A stretch of DNA of 64,000 bases, from contig JAEXUD010000037.1 of the NCBI GenBank assembly GCA_023453025.1, positions 1-64,000 of the forward strand, given 5' to 3'. Positions 44,477 to 52,560 of this stretch are shown here, piece by piece. Source of the stretch: Bacillota bacterium (lineage in GTDB: Bacteria; Bacillota; Clostridia; Tissierellales; Sedimentibacteraceae). Both the position numbers and the translations under genes were made by a program. The notes beneath the pieces were generated by a model that did not search any database, was not told where the DNA came from, and worked only from the letters and a program-made list of their open reading frames with translations. Position 1 is the stretch's first letter; each line of letters begins with the position of its first letter.

Positions 44477-45886
44477 TTAAATAATGAGACCGGTATCCTT
44501 ATGACCAAGTTCGATACATCCGGCCTTGATTTTTTCCAGACCTATGCACAATTCATCCGTATTATCCGGAGAAGATGTTGCAATTCGTACAAAATGAACA
44601 TTCTGGGCATCACCCAGTGCAAAGCGCTCAGAACCATAGATATGAACTCCTCTTCCTGCCATCATGGCCTCAAAAGCTTTGCCTGTACAGTTTTCAGGGA
44701 GAGGCAGCCATTGAAAAAATGAAGAAGGATGAATACTGTGAGGAAATGAGCTCGTGATTTTCCGATAATAATTATTTCGGGTGACGGAACGCTCGCGTTT
44801 ATTTTGTATAATTTCCCGGTACACTCCGCTGTGAATCAACTCTGCTGCGATTTCCATATTTAACGAAGGCGTCTTGAGATTTACATTGTAAAGCCCACGC
44901 TCCAATAGTGTTTTGAATTTTTCCGGAGAGGAAAGCGCAGCTACCCGCAGTCCTGCACTTAAGGGCTTTGAAAATCCGTTTATATAAATTGTACAGTCAG
45001 GAGCAAGCTCTGATATGGGAGTTATACGCTCCTCTGACAGAAAAGCATAGCTTTCATCCTCCAGCACAATTAATTTCTGTTTCTCTATTACTTTCGCAAG
45101 TTCTCTTCTCCTGCTTAAATCCATACATTGATTTGTCGGATTATTACATGAAGGCATAAGAAATAATCCCTTGATGCAGGTCATGCGGCATGCTTTTTCC
45201 AATTCCGACGGATTCATGCCGTAACGATCACCCTTGACGGGGATTAACTGAATGTTAAGCATATTGGCAAGTCCTATAAAATTCGGGTATGTGTAGCAGT
45301 CCGCTGCGATTTTATCTCCTGAGGAAAAAAGAGAGGTAAGCGCAATGGACAATGCATTCTGCGCACCGGCCGTAATCAGTATATGTTCCGTATCGGCAGT
45401 ACAAGCGAATTCTTCCAGCCATTTTTTCATCATATTTTTCTGAAATGGGCTTCCCGTAGGAAAACTGTAATCAAAATAACGGTCTGCTGAAGGCATTGAC
45501 AGCAGTTCCGAAGCAATTTTGCGGACGATACTGTTATCTTTGTCAAATGGAAGCACCATTCCCATTTCAACGAATGCCGTGTCCTTATAGTTTGCGACAG
45601 TTGTTCTGATGCCGGTATGTGGAGAAACAAATGTGCCCTTTCCTACAACGGCATATATAAGTCCTTTTTGTTCACACAGTTTGTAAGTTCGCGTAACGGT
45701 GCTGAGATTGATGTCCAGGTAATCGGCCAGCTCTCTCTGAGGAGGAAGCTTGGTGTTTTCCGGCAGTTCTCCATTTTTGATGTCTGTCTCCAGCTGTTCA
45801 GCCAATGAACGGTAGTAGGGGTATTGCAGCCTTTCCTTGTCCGGCTTCCAATTCATAGGATAATCATCAAATGAATTAATCGGCAT
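44477..45886 (-). CDS. MocR-type regulator (GntR HTH fused to aminotransferase domain)
   Basis: A 469-residue PLP-dependent transcription factor. Residues about 20-90 form a GntR winged helix (LEQLETDIKNGELPENTKLPPQRELADYLDINLSTVTRTYKLCEQKGLI). The rest is a fold-type I aminotransferase-like domain with ITAGAQNAL, the MPSCNNPT substrate loop, and the PLP lysine in GFSKPLSAGLR. Such proteins bind tandem direct repeats and respond to PLP or amino-acid adducts. It is divergent from the PhzF/cupin pair, with repeats and overlapping promoters between, so it likely controls both. Start at 45886 follows GAGGTGAT. Confidence 0.9.
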   Translation of the reverse strand: MPINSFDDYPMNWKPDKERLQYPYYRSLAEQLETDIKNGELPENTKLPPQRELADYLDINLSTVTRTYKLCEQKGLIYAVVGKGTFVSPHTGIRTTVANYKDTAFVEMGMVLPFDKDNSIVRKIASELLSMPSADRYFDYSFPTGSPFQKNMMKKWLEEFACTADTEHILITAGAQNALSIALTSLFSSGDKIAADCYTYPNFIGLANMLNIQLIPVKGDRYGMNPSELEKACRMTCIKGLFLMPSCNNPTNQCMDLSRRRELAKVIEKQKLIVLEDESYAFLSEERITPISELAPDCTIYINGFSKPLSAGLRVAALSSPEKFKTLLERGLYNVNLKTPSLNMEIAAELIHSGVYREIIQNKRERSVTRNNYYRKITSSFPHSIHPSSFFQWLPLPENCTGKAFEAMMAGRGVHIYGSERFALGDAQNVHFVRIATSSPDNTDELCIGLEKIKAGCIELGHKDTGLII

Positions 45887-45901
45887 TGTATCACCTCGTT
45901 C

Positions 45902-45957
45902 AATATTGTATTACATACAATATTAACATTGATTACATGCAATATCAAGCATACAAT
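45902..45957. promoter_or_regulatory. Divergent promoters with tandem MocR-type operator repeats
   Basis: ATTACATACAATATTA at 45910 is repeated as ATTACATGCAATATCA at 45932, 22 bp apart (two helical turns), a spacing typical for MocR factors. The first copy is also part of a 23-bp palindrome (AATATTGTAT, TAC, ATACAATATT at 45902-45924). Rightward promoter: TTGATT 45929-45934, 17 nt, TACAAT 45952-45957. Leftward promoter: TTGATA (complement of 45943-45948), 17 nt, TAATAT (complement of 45920-45925). The repeats overlap both. Confidence 0.7.
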
Positions 45958-46027
45958 GTAGAATATAAATAAAAATGTATGCAAGTCAAAACAAACCAAA
46001 ACAAGTATTAATTTCAGGAGGCAAAAA

Positions 46028-46918
46028 ATGATTGTACGTATAAAACAGGTAGATGCATTTACATCACTGCCGTTCGGAGGGAATCCCGCAGGTGTTGTTA
46101 CGGATGCAAATAATCTTTCTGACGAACAGATGCAGAAAATAGCAAAAGAGATGAATCTTTCAGAAACAGCCTTTGTTTCGCGTTCTGGCAACGCTGATTT
46201 CAAGGTGCGTTTTTTTACGCCGCGATTTGAAGTTGATTTGTGCGGCCATGCTACAATAGGTACATTTGCCGCTTTGCATGAAGAAGGTGCGCTTGATGTA
46301 AAAAAGAACATATTTTATCAGGAGACCAAGGCCGGAATACTGCCTGTAGAAACTGAAGCCCAAAACGGCAGGACACTTTTTATGATGACCCAGGTTCCGC
46401 CTGTCTTTGGGCAGGCAGATGTAGAACATATTCCTGCCGCAGCTTTGCTGGGAGTCGATAAAGAACATTTGTCGGATATGCCTGTTCAAATAGTTTCAAC
46501 CGGTATTCCGTGGCTGCTCATAGGAGTGAAAAGTTTGGAACATCTTTCTGGTGCAAAGCCGGATTTGCCTGCAATAAAAGATTTAAGCAAACGCCTCGGT
46601 ATAGGCGGTATAGTCTCGTTTTGCATGGAAGCATATGATGAGGATTGCCACTATCATTCCAGGACATTCGCTCCTTATGCGGGCGTTGATGAGGATCCGG
46701 TCTGCGGAACAGGCAATGCATGTGTAGCCTCATATATCGGCAGATATAATTTAATTGAAAGCAGTACGGAAAAGTTGGAGCTGGTGGGAGAACAAGGACA
46801 TGAAGTGGGAAGACCGGGACGTGTATACGCAGAAATTATAAAAGGTATTAACGGAATTTCCGGTGTCAGGATAGGCGGTCATGCCGTTACCGTCATGGAA
46901 GGAGAAATGAGGTTCTAA
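46028..46918 (+). CDS. PhzF-family isomerase
   Basis: A 296-residue protein of the PhzF/diaminopimelate-epimerase-like fold with two half-barrels. Hallmarks are QVDAFTSLPFGGNPAGVV at the N-terminus, the catalytic Glu46 in NLSETAFV, VDLCGHATIG (about 69-78), and in the second half the DEDPVCGTGNACVASYIG loop. PhzF itself isomerises a phenazine precursor, but most relatives act on unknown small molecules and no phenazine genes are here. Divergent from the MocR-type regulator, so its substrate is probably amino-acid derived. Start ATG 46028 follows AGGAGG. The cupin gene follows 39 nt later. Confidence 0.9.
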   Translation: MIVRIKQVDAFTSLPFGGNPAGVVTDANNLSDEQMQKIAKEMNLSETAFVSRSGNADFKVRFFTPRFEVDLCGHATIGTFAALHEEGALDVKKNIFYQETKAGILPVETEAQNGRTLFMMTQVPPVFGQADVEHIPAAALLGVDKEHLSDMPVQIVSTGIPWLLIGVKSLEHLSGAKPDLPAIKDLSKRLGIGGIVSFCMEAYDEDCHYHSRTFAPYAGVDEDPVCGTGNACVASYIGRYNLIESSTEKLELVGEQGHEVGRPGRVYAEIIKGINGISGVRIGGHAVTVMEGEMRF

Positions 46919-46957
46919 TCATGCACGAAGTATTTGCAAAAAAGGAGGAAATTCAGA

Positions 46958-47296
46958 ATGATAAACAAGGACAACGCCGAACACTATATGTGGGGGGCTT
47001 CATGTGACGGATGGCATTTTGTAAAAAGTGATGAGTTAAGTGTTATATATGAAAGAATGCCTCCAAACACATCTGAATCCATGCATCTTCATCAGCATTC
47101 AAAGCAGTTTTTCTTTATTTTGAAAGGCAGTGCGGATTTTGAAATTGATGGAGATACCATATCTCTGCAGCAGCAAAACGGGTTAGAAGTTGCCCCTCGC
47201 ATTCCTCATCGTATCATAAACAATTCCGGAAAAGATGTTGAGTTTTTGGTAATATCTGCTCCTAAAAGCAGAGGAGACAGAATAGAAATAATATAG
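46958..47296 (+). CDS. Cupin-domain protein
   Basis: A 112-residue single-domain cupin. The metal-binding motif 1 is visible as HLHQHSKQFFFILKGSADFEI and motif 2 as APRIPHRIINNS, so three or four metal ligands (His, His, Gln/Glu, His) are present. Start ATG 46958 is behind AGGAGG; longer frames to 46934 lack a site. Co-directional with the PhzF-family gene and probably in its operon under the MocR-type regulator. The reaction is unknown; it may be an isomerase, a decarboxylase or a binding protein. Confidence 0.8.
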   Translation: MINKDNAEHYMWGASCDGWHFVKSDELSVIYERMPPNTSESMHLHQHSKQFFFILKGSADFEIDGDTISLQQQNGLEVAPRIPHRIINNSGKDVEFLVISAPKSRGDRIEII

Positions 47297-47369
47297 AGAC
47301 AGCTTACACCACGCAATGTGGAATCTGCTTTTTCAATCAAGATGAGAAATAAAAAAACTAAAAAAATTG

Positions 47370-47398
47370 TTGACAAGTTAATTAAGATGGATTATTAT
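47370..47398 (+). promoter_or_regulatory. Promoter P1 (upstream copy)
   Basis: TTGACA at 47370-47375, 17 nt, TATTAT at 47393-47398. A downstream element AGTGATACTTCAAAAA (from 47422) is almost the same as one following promoter P2 (47638). No protein gene starts after P1 before a terminator at 47467-47503. Confidence 0.6.
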
Positions 47399-47404
47399 AA
47401 TGAA

Positions 47405-47503
47405 AATATAAAAAATATTAAAGTGATACTTCAAAAATAAAATATTGTGAAATTAATTTATATGCAAAGGCGCTATAGGTTTTCCTATGGTGCTTGTTTT
47501 TTT
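47405..47503 (+). ncRNA. Candidate small RNA of about 100 nt
   Basis: Bounded by promoter P1 and a terminator: the AAGGCGCTATAGG and CCTATGGTGCTT arms (47467-47495) close a TTTT loop and are followed by T residues to 47503. It holds no frame with a ribosome site. Alternatively the hairpin only terminates the PhzF/cupin transcript and P1 is a relic of a duplicated promoter. Confidence 0.4.
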
Positions 47504-47591
47504 ATATTGAATTTTTAGTGCTTTTAATAATCCGCATATGGGGGACAATTTTAAGGAATTGTATAAATATAGATAAAAATTGAAATTTATG

Positions 47592-47620
47592 TTGACAATG
47601 AAGCGGGATTCTTTTATAAT
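47592..47620 (+). promoter_or_regulatory. Promoter P2 of the XRE-cupin regulator
   Basis: TTGACA at 47592-47597, 17 nt, TATAAT at 47615-47620, a perfect consensus. AGTGGTACTTCAAAAA (47638 onward) follows at about +11, positioned as a repressor site. The 47297-47680 gap otherwise holds P1 and the small-RNA candidate. Confidence 0.75.
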
Positions 47621-47680
47621 TACACAAAATAAATTACAGTGGTACTTCAAAAAAATAAAATGGTCTAAGGGGTAATAGTG

Positions 47681-48229
47681 ATGGTTGATATAGATGAAAT
47701 AGGAAAAAAAATTAAAACAATAAGAAAAGAAAAAGAAATTACACTCAAGGTGCTCAGTGAAAAGACAGATTTGTCCATAAGCTTTTTATCCCAGGTGGAG
47801 AGAGGGGTATCGTCATTGACATTAACATCCCTGAAAAAAATTACAAATGCGTTAGAAGTAGGACTTAATGAGCTTGTAAGCTATGAAGACAAAAATATGT
47901 ATGTTCATAAAAAGGACAACCCTATATATGTTCGTCTTCAGAATAACTATAAAAGCCATCAGATTTTAAGCGGCAAATTCGACGGAAAAAAATTAGAAGG
48001 GATTATTTATACTATAGAACCTGACAGTAAAATGGACAGTTTCAATCATGAAGGAGAGGAATTTCATTATATACTTAAAGGACGTGCGGCATTCTTCATA
48101 GATAACAATAAATATGAATTGGAAGAAGGAGAAACGATTCATTTTCCGTCGACCTTAATGCACAAGATTGAAAACATAGGGGAAGAAGACCTTAAAATTT
48201 TATCCGTTCTTACTCCTACAATATTTTAG
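47681..48229 (+). CDS. XRE-family regulator with C-terminal cupin sensor
   Basis: A 182-residue one-component regulator. Residues about 8-62 are an XRE helix-turn-helix (IGKKIKTIRKEKEITLKVLSEKTDLSISFLSQVERGVSSLTLTSLKKI), and residues 105-180 form a cupin (FNHEGEEFHYILKGRAAFFID, then HFPSTLMHKIENIGEEDLKIL). This class (PuuR- or SutR-like) often controls catabolism of small nitrogen compounds. It precedes the cupin/hyuAB/ABC genes in the same direction and is their probable regulator. The SD AAGGGG fits ATG 47681 with 8 nt, or GTG 47678. A repeated AGTGrTACTTC element in its leader may be its site. Confidence 0.87.
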   Translation: MVDIDEIGKKIKTIRKEKEITLKVLSEKTDLSISFLSQVERGVSSLTLTSLKKITNALEVGLNELVSYEDKNMYVHKKDNPIYVRLQNNYKSHQILSGKFDGKKLEGIIYTIEPDSKMDSFNHEGEEFHYILKGRAAFFIDNNKYELEEGETIHFPSTLMHKIENIGEEDLKILSVLTPTIF

Positions 48230-48318
48230 GATTATATTATGTGTATGAAGCTTGTATTTATCCGCTAAATAATTAGCATGGGATATTAAATATTATTCAA
48301 ACAAAAAAGGAGGAGTTT

Positions 48319-48654
48319 ATGGAAATTCTAAAACCCGATGATTTAAGCATCAGGGAATACAACTTATATCGAATGCTCGATGCTTTTGATAAAGATTTAG
48401 GAAATAAAACAGTTAAAATGGGAAAGGCAGTGATGGAACCCGGTGTCAGAGTTCCTGCCGAAGGAATGAATCCCCACGATGCAGACGAATACTCCTACAT
48501 AATAAAAGGATCCTTAATTTCAGGCACAGAGAAAATCACAATAACTGTATCAGGCGGAGAGTTTAGCTTTATACCAAAAGGAATGAAGCATTGGTGTAAA
48601 AACGACGGAAATGAAGATTGTGAACTGATTTGGATACTGGTGGGAGATAAATAA
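48319..48654 (+). CDS. Cupin-domain protein of the hydantoinase cluster
   Basis: A 111-residue single-domain cupin (RVPAEGMNPHDADEYSYIIKGS, later FIPKGMKHWCKNDG). It keeps His and Glu metal ligands of motif 1 and the His of motif 2. Start ATG 48319 follows AAAGGAGGAG; hyuA begins 13 nt after its stop, so it belongs to the hyu operon. Small cupins are recurrent next to HyuA/HyuB genes; a role as isomerase, racemase-like enzyme or substrate binder is possible, not shown. Confidence 0.78.
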   Translation: MEILKPDDLSIREYNLYRMLDAFDKDLGNKTVKMGKAVMEPGVRVPAEGMNPHDADEYSYIIKGSLISGTEKITITVSGGEFSFIPKGMKHWCKNDGNEDCELIWILVGDK

Positions 48655-48667
48655 AGGAGGAATAAAA

Positions 48668-50710
48668 ATGCGTGTAGCAACAGATATTGGCGGTACTTTT
48701 ACGGATATAGTTTATATTGATAAGAACGGAGAAATTGGTGTAGATAAAGCACACACAACTCCTCCCAATTTTGAAAAAGGTGTAATTGATGTAATTAAAA
48801 AATCAGGAATAGCTACAGAAGAAATAATAAGCTTTGTGCACGGGACTACTGTTATAATCAATGCATTGACCGAAAAAAAGGGAGCCAGGACAGCATTGAT
48901 TACAACCAAGGGGTTCAGAGATGTATTGCAGATCCAAAGGGGAAACAGACCGGATTTGTTTAATATGAGATATAAGAAGCCTGAGCCATTTATACCCAGG
49001 TATTTGAGCAGAGAAGTCGATGAAAGGGTTAACTACAAAGGTGAAATCCTGACACCGCTGAATGCCGAAGATGTAAAAGAATGCATAGATTATTTCAAAA
49101 AAGAAAATGTTGAAGCTATTGCTGTCTGCTATTTACATTCATATATAAACAACACTCATGAAAAGCAAACAATAGAAATAATAAAAAGCTTGTGGCCGGA
49201 AGTATATGTAACCGGTTCATGTGAAGTAACTAAAGAATGGCGTGAATATGAAAGAGCAAATACCGCAGCTCTCAACTCTTTTGTCAAACCGGTGGCGGCT
49301 AAATATATTGATAAATTATACAATGAACTGGAAGATATCGATGTTGCCTGTCCTAAATATATAATGCAGTCTAACGGCGGTACAACAACATTTGAAAAGT
49401 CAAAGGAAACACCTATAAGCATGGTTGAATCAGGACCGGTAGCAGGGATTTTCGGCTCGGCAATGCTTGGAAAAATTCTCGGACTTGATAAGGTAATAGG
49501 ATTTGACATAGGCGGAACAACTGCAAAATGCTCATTGATAGACGGCGGTGAAGTCAAGGTAACAACAGATTACAAAATTGACCAGACAGAAAGATTTGCG
49601 GGATATCCTGTAAAAACTCCGGTTGTTGACATTGTTGAAATAGGAAATGGCGGTGGTTCAATTGCCTGGATAGACGAAGGCGGCTCATTGAAGGTGGGGC
49701 CTCAGTCAGCCGGTGCGCTGCCGGGACCTGTTGCCTACGGCAAGGGAGGAACAAATCCTACAACAACAGATGCCAATCTGGTTTTAGGCAGACTTTCGCC
49801 TGAAAATTTTGATATGGAAGTTGACATGTCAAAGGTAAGAGCATCCATCGATGAAACAATTTCAAAAAAATTTGACATAACAACTGATGAAGCCGCACTG
49901 GGCATAATCAGAATTGCAAATTCAAACATGCTGAATGCTTTGAAAATCATATCCGTCAGAAAAGGATATGACCCCAGAGAATTCGCAATGGTTGCCTTCG
50001 GCGGCGGAGGAGGAATGCATGCTGCGGCATTAGCCAGAGAATTAGGAATTAAGAAGGTAATAATACCTATTGCTGCTTCTGTGTTTTCAGCCTGGGGAAT
50101 GCTTATGACAGATTTAAGACAAGACGATATTAATACATTCAACGTGAGACTTGATAAAATAAATTATGAAGATTTAGAATCTAAATGGAATGAAATGGAA
50201 TCCTTAGCTATAAAGGAATATGAAGAAAAAGGATTCAGCAAAGAAAATTTGGTGTTCCTGAGAAATTTGGATATGAGGTACTGGGGGCAGGAACATACAG
50301 TCAAGGTTCAGGTGCCAAACGCCAGTGTATCCGATAAAAATATAAATGATGTTATAGAAGGGTTCCATGCAGAACATGAAAAAGCCTATTCATTCAGAAT
50401 GGATGACAGCCTGACTGAAATAGTTAATCTGCACCTTGTAACTCTGGGCAAGGTTGACAAAGCTGAATTGAAAAAGCTCGATAAGAATTCCATAAGCATT
50501 GATGATGCATTTAAGGAAGAAAGACCTGTCATATTTGAAAATGAGGGTAAGATTAATACCAAGGTATATTTGATGAAAAAATTATCTCCCGGAATGAAAA
50601 TCACAGGACCGGCCATTGTCGAAGAAGTATCTTCATCTACAGTTATATATCCCGATATGACTGCTGAAATGGATGATTACGGTAATTTAATAATTAATAC
50701 GGAGGTATAA
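48668..50710 (+). CDS. hyuA: Hydantoinase/oxoprolinase family subunit A
   Basis: A 680-residue HyuA-type protein (N-methylhydantoinase A, oxoprolinase and acetone-carboxylase family). The N-terminal ASKHA phosphate loop reads ATDIGGTFTDIVYID (residues 3-17), followed by FVHGTTVIINAL and KGFRDVLQIQRGNRPDLFN. The second ATP-binding part has GFDIGGTTAKCSLIDGG (about 278-294) and GNGGGSIAW. With HyuB it hydrolyses cyclic amides such as hydantoins or 5-oxoproline with ATP. Specificity cannot be read from sequence. Start ATG 48668 follows AAGGAGG; hyuB starts 3 nt after the stop. ABC importer genes downstream suggest an imported substrate. Confidence 0.92.
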   Translation: MRVATDIGGTFTDIVYIDKNGEIGVDKAHTTPPNFEKGVIDVIKKSGIATEEIISFVHGTTVIINALTEKKGARTALITTKGFRDVLQIQRGNRPDLFNMRYKKPEPFIPRYLSREVDERVNYKGEILTPLNAEDVKECIDYFKKENVEAIAVCYLHSYINNTHEKQTIEIIKSLWPEVYVTGSCEVTKEWREYERANTAALNSFVKPVAAKYIDKLYNELEDIDVACPKYIMQSNGGTTTFEKSKETPISMVESGPVAGIFGSAMLGKILGLDKVIGFDIGGTTAKCSLIDGGEVKVTTDYKIDQTERFAGYPVKTPVVDIVEIGNGGGSIAWIDEGGSLKVGPQSAGALPGPVAYGKGGTNPTTTDANLVLGRLSPENFDMEVDMSKVRASIDETISKKFDITTDEAALGIIRIANSNMLNALKIISVRKGYDPREFAMVAFGGGGGMHAAALARELGIKKVIIPIAASVFSAWGMLMTDLRQDDINTFNVRLDKINYEDLESKWNEMESLAIKEYEEKGFSKENLVFLRNLDMRYWGQEHTVKVQVPNASVSDKNINDVIEGFHAEHEKAYSFRMDDSLTEIVNLHLVTLGKVDKAELKKLDKNSISIDDAFKEERPVIFENEGKINTKVYLMKKLSPGMKITGPAIVEEVSSSTVIYPDMTAEMDDYGNLIINTEV

Positions 50711-50713
50711 GAA

Positions 50714-52456
50714 ATGGAAAATAAAAAATATGTCGATCAGTTCACTTTGGATATAGTTAAGGACAGCCTGTATGCCATAGGAGACGAAATGTTTATAGCC
50801 GTAGCAAGGTCCTCGAAGAGCCCTGTTATTTATGAAACGCTTGATTTTGCTTCAGGACTTACAGATGCAAGCGGCAACCTGTTGACACAGGGCAATGGCG
50901 TTACAGGATTTATAGGTCTTTTGACTTCGATAGTAAAAGCAACCTTAAAAAAATTCGGTACAAGAAATGAAATTCTTCCCGGAGATATATTTCTTGTAAA
51001 TGACCCATATATAGGAGGAGGTTCACATTTATCAGACGTTGGCATAGTTATGCCGATCTTCTTTGAAAATAATCTGGTTGCTTTTTCTGCCAACAAAGCA
51101 CATTGGACAGAAGTAGGTGGTAAGGATCCCGGCTCGTGGGGTGTTGACACTACAGAAATATATCAGGAAGGGCTTCAATTTTCCTGCATTAAATTAGCAG
51201 ACCAAGGGAAGTTAAATGAATCAGTAATAGATATAATAAAATCTAATGTAAGATATCCGGATTTATCCATAGGTGATATGTGGGCACAGATATCCGGATT
51301 AAGAACCGGAGAAAAAAGATTCGTTGAAATCTGCGGAAAATATGGGAAGGACACAGTGCTGGCGGCAATAAACCGATTGCTGGACACCAGCGAAGAAGTG
51401 TCTCTGAAGGAAATTAAAAAGCTTCCGAAGGGCGAATATTACGCAGAGCAATTTATAGATGACGACGGCTTAAGCAATGATCCGATAAAAATAAAAGTAA
51501 AGGTTACGGTAACTGACAATGAGTTCATATGTGATTTTACAGGAAGCCACAAACAAGTACGAGGTCCTATAAATTCTACGATATATGCTACAAATGCGGC
51601 GGTGAGAACAATGTTTCTGGGAGTTACCAATCCGTCCCAGGATATAAATGACGGTGTTTTCAGACCGCTGAGAATCATAGCTGAAGAAGGTTCGATTTTC
51701 AATGCACAAAGACCTGCACCCATATCAACCTATTGGGAAAGCATGTCATTTGCAAGCGACCTTATCTGGCAGGCACTTGCTCCCATAATACCTGACAGGC
51801 TGACAGCAGGACATCTTGTATCAGTATGCGGTTTCAATATGTCGGGAATTCACCCCGATACAGGTGAGCCATATCTGAATGTTGCACCTAACCAGGGCGG
51901 CTGGGGAGCCGGAAAAGGAATGGACGGACAAAATGCACAATTCTGTATAGGTGACGGCGAGACATTCAACATACCTGCTGAAGTTTTGGAAACAAGATAC
52001 GGATTCCTCGTTGAAGAATACAGGCTGAGAGCCGACGGTGCAGGCAAAGGAGAATTCAGGGGAGGATCAGGAGTAGTTAAAAAATACAAATATTTAAATG
52101 ATAACAATTTTTTCACCGGAACCTTCGGCAGATCTAAATATTTGCCTTGGGGGTTAAACGGAGGTGCTGAAGGCTCAGGAAATTCATTCCGTGTAATAAA
52201 AGCAGACGGAACAGTTGACGGTCCTTTCGGGAAATATCCCAGATATCCTCTGAATACAGGCGACTCGCTTGAGATGACAATGGCAACAGGCGGAGGATAT
52301 GGCAATCCATTCAAACGTCCGGTTGAGAAGGTGGTCTTTGACTATAAAAATGAATTTATTACACTGGAGCAGGCTGAAGAAGATTATGGTGTAATTATTG
52401 ATCCGGACACATTCCAGGCAACAGGCTTGACCGAAGCAAGATTACAGACAAAATAA
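50714..52456 (+). CDS. hyuB: Hydantoinase/oxoprolinase family subunit B
   Basis: A 580-residue HyuB-type partner of HyuA. Family segments: SPVIYETLDFASGLTDASGNLLTQG near 36-60, GDIFLVNDPYIGGGSHLSDVGIVMP near 91-115, CDFTGSHKQVRGPINST, and RGGSGVVKKYKY with the closing GGGYGNPFKRP. Length is normal for a stand-alone subunit, unlike fused eukaryotic 5-oxoprolinase. Ribosome site GGAGG overlaps the end of hyuA. It forms a heteromer with HyuA (family knowledge). Confidence 0.92.
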   Translation: MENKKYVDQFTLDIVKDSLYAIGDEMFIAVARSSKSPVIYETLDFASGLTDASGNLLTQGNGVTGFIGLLTSIVKATLKKFGTRNEILPGDIFLVNDPYIGGGSHLSDVGIVMPIFFENNLVAFSANKAHWTEVGGKDPGSWGVDTTEIYQEGLQFSCIKLADQGKLNESVIDIIKSNVRYPDLSIGDMWAQISGLRTGEKRFVEICGKYGKDTVLAAINRLLDTSEEVSLKEIKKLPKGEYYAEQFIDDDGLSNDPIKIKVKVTVTDNEFICDFTGSHKQVRGPINSTIYATNAAVRTMFLGVTNPSQDINDGVFRPLRIIAEEGSIFNAQRPAPISTYWESMSFASDLIWQALAPIIPDRLTAGHLVSVCGFNMSGIHPDTGEPYLNVAPNQGGWGAGKGMDGQNAQFCIGDGETFNIPAEVLETRYGFLVEEYRLRADGAGKGEFRGGSGVVKKYKYLNDNNFFTGTFGRSKYLPWGLNGGAEGSGNSFRVIKADGTVDGPFGKYPRYPLNTGDSLEMTMATGGGYGNPFKRPVEKVVFDYKNEFITLEQAEEDYGVIIDPDTFQATGLTEARLQTK

Positions 52457-52494
52457 AACGCAGGATTCAATAAAGCAAATAACAAGTCTAAACT

Positions 52495-52523
52495 TTGACA
52501 GCAGTGATTTATCACAATACGTT
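52495..52523 (+). promoter_or_regulatory. Weak promoter with inverted repeat before the binding-protein gene
   Basis: TTGACA at 52495-52500, 17 nt, TACGTT at 52518-52523. The -10 is poor. The spacer contains GTGAT-TT-ATCAC (52504-52515), a possible operator. Confidence 0.35.
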
Positions 52524-52560
52524 AAAAACTATAAAAAATTATATCAATGGAGGGTGACAA

